DNA of 64,000 nucleotides. Origin: Roseburia hominis (GTDB taxonomy: Bacteria > Bacillota > Clostridia > Lachnospirales > Lachnospiraceae). The notes under the pieces were generated by a model. It was not told the origin of the DNA. It ran no database searches and saw nothing but the letters and a program-made list of their open reading frames with translations. Position 1 is the first letter of the stretch. Every line of letters starts with the position of its first letter. The stretch covers positions 2,356,001-2,420,000 of the forward strand of contig CP159990.1 in assembly GCA_040702975.1 (NCBI GenBank), given 5' to 3'. The position numbers and the translations under genes were made by a program. Positions 59,184 through 64,000 of the stretch are shown here, in pieces.

Positions 59184-61799
59184 ATGAGTAAAATTGTATT
59201 GATTGATGGTCACAGTATATTGAATCGGGCCTTTTATGGCCTGCCGGATCTTACAAATGCGGAAGGACTCCATACCAATGCGGTATATGGATTTCTGAAT
59301 ATCATGTTCAAGATTTTAGAGGAGGAGAAACCGGAATATCTGACGGTGGCGTTCGACGTCCATGCGCCCACCTTCAGGCATGAGATGTACGCGGAATATA
59401 AGGGCACAAGAAAGCCGATGGCGGAAGAACTTCGGGAACAGGTTCCCATTATGAAAGAAGTGCTCCATGCCATGGGAATCGTGACCATTGAGCAGGCAGG
59501 ACTGGAGGCGGACGATATTCTGGGGACGCTTTCAAGGAGATGTGAACAGGCCGGTATGGATGTGGTGATTATTTCCGGCGACCGGGATCTATTGCAGCTT
59601 GCGACGAGCCGTGTCGAGATACGGATACCGAAGACGAAGCGGACAGGTACGGAGATCGAGAATTACTATGCAGAAGATGTGAAGGAAAAATATCAGGTCA
59701 CGCCAAAAGAATTTATCGACGTAAAGGCCCTTATGGGTGACACCTCCGACAATATTCCGGGTGTGCCGAATATCGGAGAGAAGACAGCCACGAAGATCAT
59801 CGCGGAGTATGGCTCCATTGAGAATGCCTATGAGCACGCCGCAGAGCTTAAGCCGCCGCGCGCATCTAAGAATCTGGTGGAATTCTGGGAACAGGCGAAG
59901 ATGAGCAAGGTCCTGGCCACGATCAATGTGGAGGCAGACGTAGCGCATGATCTTGCCAGTGCGAAGTTAGGGAATCTATATACGGAAGAGGCATACGCCT
60001 TTTTCCAGAGACTGCAGTTCAAGAATCTTCTGGGCCGGTTCGATGTCAAGACGGAGAACGCCCTGGAGGATTGTTTCGTCATCGTGAAAAAGAAAAAACA
60101 GGCCGAAGAAATTTTTGCAAAGGCAGCGGGTGCCAAACGTATCGGTGCAGCTATCTATAAGGATACCCGGAATGTTCTGCCGCTTTTTGCAAACAGTGCC
60201 GGACTTGGAGGCATTGCGGTTGCATTTGACAAAGAAGAGGTCTATTGCTTTTCTGAGGGCGGAGATCTTACCATCGAATATTTGCTTGCAGAGCTAGAAA
60301 AACTGGCGGCGCGGGTGGCATGTTTTGTCATGTTCGATCTGAAACAGGCGCTTTCCTGCCTGACCATTTCCGAAGAGCGGGAAGGGAACTGTTTCGATGC
60401 GACAGTGGCCGCCTATCTTCTGAATCCGTTAAAAAATGATTACACATATGACGATGTGGCGCAGGAGCATTTGGGATTTGTCATTGACGCAAAGGCAGAT
60501 CAGGAAGTGAGGGCGTGTTATGAGGCCTACACGGCATTTGCTGTGGTCCCTGTACTGGAGGAGAAGCTGCGTACACAGGAAATGTGGACACTTTTTGCCA
60601 AAATAGAGATGCCGTTGGTATTTACCCTGTATCACATGGAGAGAAGCGGAGTGAGGGTCGAAGCGGAGGCATTGAAAATCTACGGCGAACAGCTTGGCGG
60701 CCGGATTGCATTGTTGGAACAGGAGATCTATGAGCTGGCCGGGGAGACCTTTAATATTAATTCGCCCAAGCAGCTTGGCGTCATCTTATTTGAAAAGATG
60801 GGCTTAAAGGGCGGAAAGAAAACGAAGACTGGGTACTCGACTGCGGCGGACGTGCTGGAAAAACTGGCACCGGATTATCCCGTAGTGTCCAAGATCCTGG
60901 AATACCGGCAGCTTACCAAATTAAAATCGACCTATGCGGACGGACTGGCCGTATTTATCGGAGAAGATGGCCGGATTCACGGGAAATTCAACCAGACGAT
61001 CACGGCTACCGGGCGGATCAGCAGTACAGAACCGAACCTGCAGAATATCCCGGTGCGTATGGAGCTCGGCCGGCTTATCCGGAAGGTCTTTATCCCGGAG
61101 GAGGGATATGTCTTTTTGGACGCCGACTATTCGCAGATCGAGCTTCGCGTGCTGGCGCATTGTTCCGGCGATAAGGAACTGATCCAGGCATACAGGGAGG
61201 CGAAGGATATCCACCGGATCACGGCGTCTCAGGTATTTCACACGCCATTTGAGGAGGTGACTCCGCTTCAGAGAAGAAATGCGAAGGCTGTGAATTTTGG
61301 AATCGTCTATGGTATCAGTTCGTTCGGACTGAGCCAGGATCTTAGTATTACCCGGAAGGAAGCGGCGGAATATATAGAGCGGTATTTTGAGACGTATCCG
61401 GGAATAAAGCGTTTCCTTGACGATACGGTCGCGCATGCGAAAGAAATGGGCTATGTGGTGACCTTGTTCGGCAGACGGCGCCCGGTGCCGGAGCTTGCTT
61501 CCAGCAATTTCATGCAGAGGCAGTTCGGGGAACGGGTGGCGATGAATGCACCGATCCAAGGGACGGCGGCAGATATCATGAAGATTGCCATGATCCGTGT
61601 AGACAAGGAGCTTAGAGAGCGGCAGATGAGATCCAGACTGGTACTTCAGGTTCATGATGAGCTTTTGATCGAGACCTGGAAAGAGGAAGCAGAAGAGGTG
61701 AAGACGATCCTGAAGAACTGTATGGAACAGGCGGCAAGCCTTGACGTTCCGCTGGAAATCGATATGCATACCGGTGAAAACTGGTACGAGGCAAAATAG
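59184..61799 (+). CDS. polA: DNA polymerase I
   Basis: 871 residues. The 5' nuclease domain (about 1-290: IVLIDGHSILNRAFYGLPDL, AGLEADDILGTLSRR, ISGDRDLLQLATSR) is followed by a 3'-5' exonuclease-like fold and the polymerase domain (motif A VFLDADYSQIELRVLAH, motif B RRNAKAVNFGIVYGISSFG, motif C LVLQVHDELLIE). The DxE motif of the proofreading domain is not seen (AVAFDKEEVYCFSE), so it is likely without proofreading, as in Bacillus. ATG 59184 has GGGAAAGGA upstream. Followed closely by coaE. Confidence 0.97.
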   Translation: MSKIVLIDGHSILNRAFYGLPDLTNAEGLHTNAVYGFLNIMFKILEEEKPEYLTVAFDVHAPTFRHEMYAEYKGTRKPMAEELREQVPIMKEVLHAMGIVTIEQAGLEADDILGTLSRRCEQAGMDVVIISGDRDLLQLATSRVEIRIPKTKRTGTEIENYYAEDVKEKYQVTPKEFIDVKALMGDTSDNIPGVPNIGEKTATKIIAEYGSIENAYEHAAELKPPRASKNLVEFWEQAKMSKVLATINVEADVAHDLASAKLGNLYTEEAYAFFQRLQFKNLLGRFDVKTENALEDCFVIVKKKKQAEEIFAKAAGAKRIGAAIYKDTRNVLPLFANSAGLGGIAVAFDKEEVYCFSEGGDLTIEYLLAELEKLAARVACFVMFDLKQALSCLTISEEREGNCFDATVAAYLLNPLKNDYTYDDVAQEHLGFVIDAKADQEVRACYEAYTAFAVVPVLEEKLRTQEMWTLFAKIEMPLVFTLYHMERSGVRVEAEALKIYGEQLGGRIALLEQEIYELAGETFNINSPKQLGVILFEKMGLKGGKKTKTGYSTAADVLEKLAPDYPVVSKILEYRQLTKLKSTYADGLAVFIGEDGRIHGKFNQTITATGRISSTEPNLQNIPVRMELGRLIRKVFIPEEGYVFLDADYSQIELRVLAHCSGDKELIQAYREAKDIHRITASQVFHTPFEEVTPLQRRNAKAVNFGIVYGISSFGLSQDLSITRKEAAEYIERYFETYPGIKRFLDDTVAHAKEMGYVVTLFGRRRPVPELASSNFMQRQFGERVAMNAPIQGTAADIMKIAMIRVDKELRERQMRSRLVLQVHDELLIETWKEEAEEVKTILKNCMEQAASLDVPLEIDMHTGENWYEAK

Positions 61800-61809
61800 G
61801 GTAAGAACG

Positions 61810-62430
61810 ATGATTAAAATAGGAATTACAGGCGGTGTAGGGTCAGGTAAGAGCCGGATTCTGGATGAGCTTAAGGGAAAGTACGGCGCAGCTGTCTATC
61901 AGGCGGATTTGATCGCGCATGAGGTGCAAAGGCCCGGGGAAGCCTGTTATCGGGAAGTCATAGAAAGGTTCGGGGAGGAAATTTTAAATACGGACGGAAC
62001 GATCGACAGGTCCCGACTGGGGGCAATTGTTTTCAATGATTCGGGAGAACTGGAGGCGTTGAATGCAATCGTACACCCTGCGGTAAATGCGCGGATTCTG
62101 GAAGATATAGAAAAAGAAGAGAAAAATGGGTGCCGCCTTTTTGTGCTGGAGGCGGCGCTCCTTACTGATAAAATTTATCATGAAATGCTGGATGAAATCT
62201 GGTATATTCATGTAGAAGAGGAAGTGCGAAAAGACAGATTGTCCGCCACCCGTGGATACAGCAGGGAAAGGACGGAGGCCATGATGGCCTCGCAGCCGAA
62301 GGAAGCGGTATTTAGGAAAAGCTGTGATCGTGTGATCGAAAACAGCGGGGATTATGAGCAGACCTCCCGGCAGATAGAGGCGGCGGTTCGCGCAGTCCTT
62401 GGCACTTTGGAATTATGCCGCAGGTGGTGA
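61810..62430 (+). CDS. coaE: Dephospho-CoA kinase
   Basis: 206 residues. Last step of coenzyme A synthesis. P-loop IGITGGVGSGKSRILDEL at residues 5-22, YQADLIAHEVQRPGE, VFNDSGELEALNAIVHPAVN and EAALLTDKIYHEMLDEIWYI are typical. Ten bases after polA, the order found in many Firmicutes. Confidence 0.95.
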   Translation: MIKIGITGGVGSGKSRILDELKGKYGAAVYQADLIAHEVQRPGEACYREVIERFGEEILNTDGTIDRSRLGAIVFNDSGELEALNAIVHPAVNARILEDIEKEEKNGCRLFVLEAALLTDKIYHEMLDEIWYIHVEEEVRKDRLSATRGYSRERTEAMMASQPKEAVFRKSCDRVIENSGDYEQTSRQIEAAVRAVLGTLELCRRW

Positions 62431-62566
62431 ATCCTGCAGAGCAGGATTCCTTTTATGGGAAATTTGTGTGGATTCACCTGCCAGGCGAATCCGAAAATGT
62501 TTAAAATTATGGGATTAGAAGCAATTTATGTGGATAATCCCGAGACTGACAAGGAGAGACATACAT

Positions 62567-63364
62567 ATGAGATTATGCAGCATAGCCAGTGGAAGCAGTG
62601 GAAACTGCATTTATGTGGGAACGGACCACACACATCTGCTGGTGGATACGGGAATCAGCAGGAGGCGGGTGGAGGAAGGACTTGCCGCGCTGGACGTAAA
62701 AGGGGAGGAATTAAGCGGAATCCTGGTCACACACGAACACGCGGACCACATTCAGGGACTGGGAGTATTCAGCAGAAAATATGGAATTCCGATTTATGCG
62801 ACCCCGGGGACTCTGCGGGGAATCCGGGAGTACCGGGCACTGGGGAAGATGCCGGAAGGGCTTTACCGTGAGGTGACGCTTGATGAGGATTTTGTACTTG
62901 GCGATATCAGGGTTCACCCGTTCTACATTTCTCATGATGCCAACGAGCCAAGTGGGTTCAGGCTGAGCCAGGGAGAAAAATGTGTGGCGGTCGCAACGGA
63001 TCTGGGAAAATACGACGAGTATACGGTCAGGAACCTGCAAAATGTAAATGCGCTTCTTCTGGAGGCGAATCATGACCTGCATATGCTGGAGGTCGGACCC
63101 TATCCCTATCCGCTGAAGCGGCGTGTAATGGGGGACAGAGGACATTTATCAAATGAATTGTCAGGCAGGCTGCTTTGTGATATACTACATGAGAACCTCA
63201 GTCATGTGGTTCTGGGACACTTAAGTAAGGAGAATAATTATCCGGAGCTGGCCTATGAGACGGTCAAGCTGGAGGTGACACTTGGGGACAATCCTTACAA
63301 GGGAGACGAGATCCCGATTTCTGTGGCAAAACGCGACAGTATTTCAGAAGTGATCTCATTGTAG
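62567..63364 (+). CDS. MBL-fold metallo-hydrolase, YycJ/WalJ type
   Basis: 265 residues from ATG 62567 (AAGGAGAG upstream). MRLCSIASGSSGNCIYVGTD at the start, the metal motif THEHADHIQGLG (HxHxDH), FYISHDANEPSGFRL, LGKYDEYTVRNLQ, LLLEANHDLHMLE and LGHLSKENNYPELA. WalJ/YycJ proteins are a phosphodiesterase/nuclease-like branch often next to the walRK genes; here the neighbours are coaE and an ACT protein. Confidence 0.88.
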   Translation: MRLCSIASGSSGNCIYVGTDHTHLLVDTGISRRRVEEGLAALDVKGEELSGILVTHEHADHIQGLGVFSRKYGIPIYATPGTLRGIREYRALGKMPEGLYREVTLDEDFVLGDIRVHPFYISHDANEPSGFRLSQGEKCVAVATDLGKYDEYTVRNLQNVNALLLEANHDLHMLEVGPYPYPLKRRVMGDRGHLSNELSGRLLCDILHENLSHVVLGHLSKENNYPELAYETVKLEVTLGDNPYKGDEIPISVAKRDSISEVISL

Positions 63365-63408
63365 TAATTGGAACTTTAATGTAGAAAACAGCAGAGCAGG
63401 AGGGCATC

Positions 63409-63681
63409 ATGAAAAAGTGTATTATCACAGTAGTAGGCAAAGACTCAGTAGGAATTATCGCAAAGGTATGTACCTATCTGTCAGAGACGAACATTAATAT
63501 TCTGGATATTTCCCAGACGATCGTTGACGGGTATTTTAATATGATGGCAGTGGTGGATGCGGAAAAGTCAACGAAAGAGCTGGATATTGTTTCGGTCGAG
63601 CTTCAGGATCTTGGACTTACGATCGGTGTAGATATTCATTGCCAGAGAGAAGAGATCTTTCTCAGAATGCACAGATTATAA
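63409..63681 (+). CDS. ACT-domain protein (UPF0237)
   Basis: 90 residues: [40 protein letters not shown] and [10 protein letters not shown] make one ACT domain. Usually encoded directly before the UPF0210 (PFL-like) protein, as here, and thought to sense a small molecule such as an amino acid. AGGAGGGCATC precedes ATG. Confidence 0.9.
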   Translation: MKKCIITVVGKDSVGIIAKVCTYLSETNINILDISQTIVDGYFNMMAVVDAEKSTKELDIVSVELQDLGLTIGVDIHCQREEIFLRMHRL

Positions 63682-63698
63682 GAAAAGAGGGCGGGACT

Positions 63699-64000
63699 AT
63701 GATCATTAATTTTAACGAAGTAGCAGAGACGCACCAGATGATCAGCGAAGAGAAGCTGGACGTGCGTACAATAACGCTGGGGATCAGCCTGCTGGATTGT
63801 GTGGATTCCAATCTGGAGAAGCTGAATGAGAAGATATATCATAAAATCACGACCGTCGCAAAGGATTTGGTGGAGACGGGACGAAAGATAGAGAGAGAAT
63901 TCGGGATTCCGATCGTAAATAAACGAATCTCCATTACCCCGATTTCCCTGGTCGCAGGGTCAGCATGCAAGTGTCCGGAAGACTATGTGTCAATCGCCGA
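63699..64000 (+). CDS. UPF0210/DUF711 family protein (N-terminal part)
   Basis: Open to the right edge of the window. The translation (starting [19 protein letters not shown], then [38 protein letters not shown]) is the N-terminus of the PFL-like UPF0210/DUF711 family. Linked to the ACT protein by an 18-base gap, the family's conserved pairing. Confidence 0.88.
   Translation, partial: MIINFNEVAETHQMISEEKLDVRTITLGISLLDCVDSNLEKLNEKIYHKITTVAKDLVETGRKIEREFGIPIVNKRISITPISLVAGSACKCPEDYVSIA

Overview
The window looks like part of a gut Lachnospiraceae (Clostridia, Firmicutes) chromosome. The evidence is protein style (DUF5688, a two-module 1,413-residue acyl-CoA dehydratase activase, SpoIIM- and SpoVB-like sporulation proteins, IscR-NifS-NifU, a rubredoxin-tailed flavin reductase), strong GGAGG ribosome binding sites and Gram-positive promoters. 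It falls into two halves.

Positions 1 to about 31,400 are a conjugative element with a plasmid-like backbone. Its left end lies outside the window. From 1 to 14,492 there is a co-directional type IV secretion module: a VirB2/TrbC-like pilin, VirD4 coupling protein, TrbL/VirB6-like channel, PrgI/VirB3-like protein, a VirB4 apparently split over two genes, a peptidoglycan hydrolase, several secreted or membrane accessory proteins, a Toprim protein and a CpaE/MinD-like protein with a degenerate P-loop. From 14,500 to 20,600 lies a patchwork of small cargo and control genes: a coiled-coil candidate DNA-binding protein, XRE repressors with recognisable operators, a RelE/ParE-type toxin-antitoxin pair, a DUF5688 protein and small membrane peptides. 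From 20,600 to 31,400 lies the mobilisation and maintenance part: a structured oriT-like sequence, two candidate relaxosome accessory proteins, an array of nine perfect palindromes, a MobL-type relaxase fused to eleven Sel1 repeats, ParA and ParB, two tandemly duplicated lipoproteins, a resolvase and an ISLre2-type transposase. No integrase is seen here.

Positions 31,500 to 64,000 are chromosomal housekeeping genes: rny, a Nudix hydrolase, a SpoIIM-like protein, a Ca2+/Mn2+-type P-ATPase behind a clear yybP-ykoY manganese riboswitch, a SpoVB-like flippase, an Rrf2 regulator with nifS/nifU/mnmA, a PHP phosphatase, the glycolytic genes gap, pgk, tpiA and gpmI, a rubredoxin-flavin reductase, an aspartate-aminotransferase-like enzyme, upp, the acyl-CoA dehydratase activase, a rhomboid-like protein, a lysA-like decarboxylase, tRNA-Leu(CAA), polA, coaE, a WalJ-like hydrolase, an ACT protein and the start of a UPF0210 protein.

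The most interesting signal is the 16-bp palindrome GTGACAGAAATGTCAC. It is repeated in a ~36-bp-period array in front of the relaxase, is present singly upstream of two other transcription units, and occurs as a pair just upstream of a consensus parAB promoter. It looks like the recognition site of a DNA-binding system (ParB or the relaxosome RHH-like proteins) that links partition, conjugative transfer and gene control. Two further operator families are visible: TATAGTATA palindromes at duplicated promoters, and AAACCAAATATGGTTT boxes controlling an XRE gene and a 52-residue peptide.
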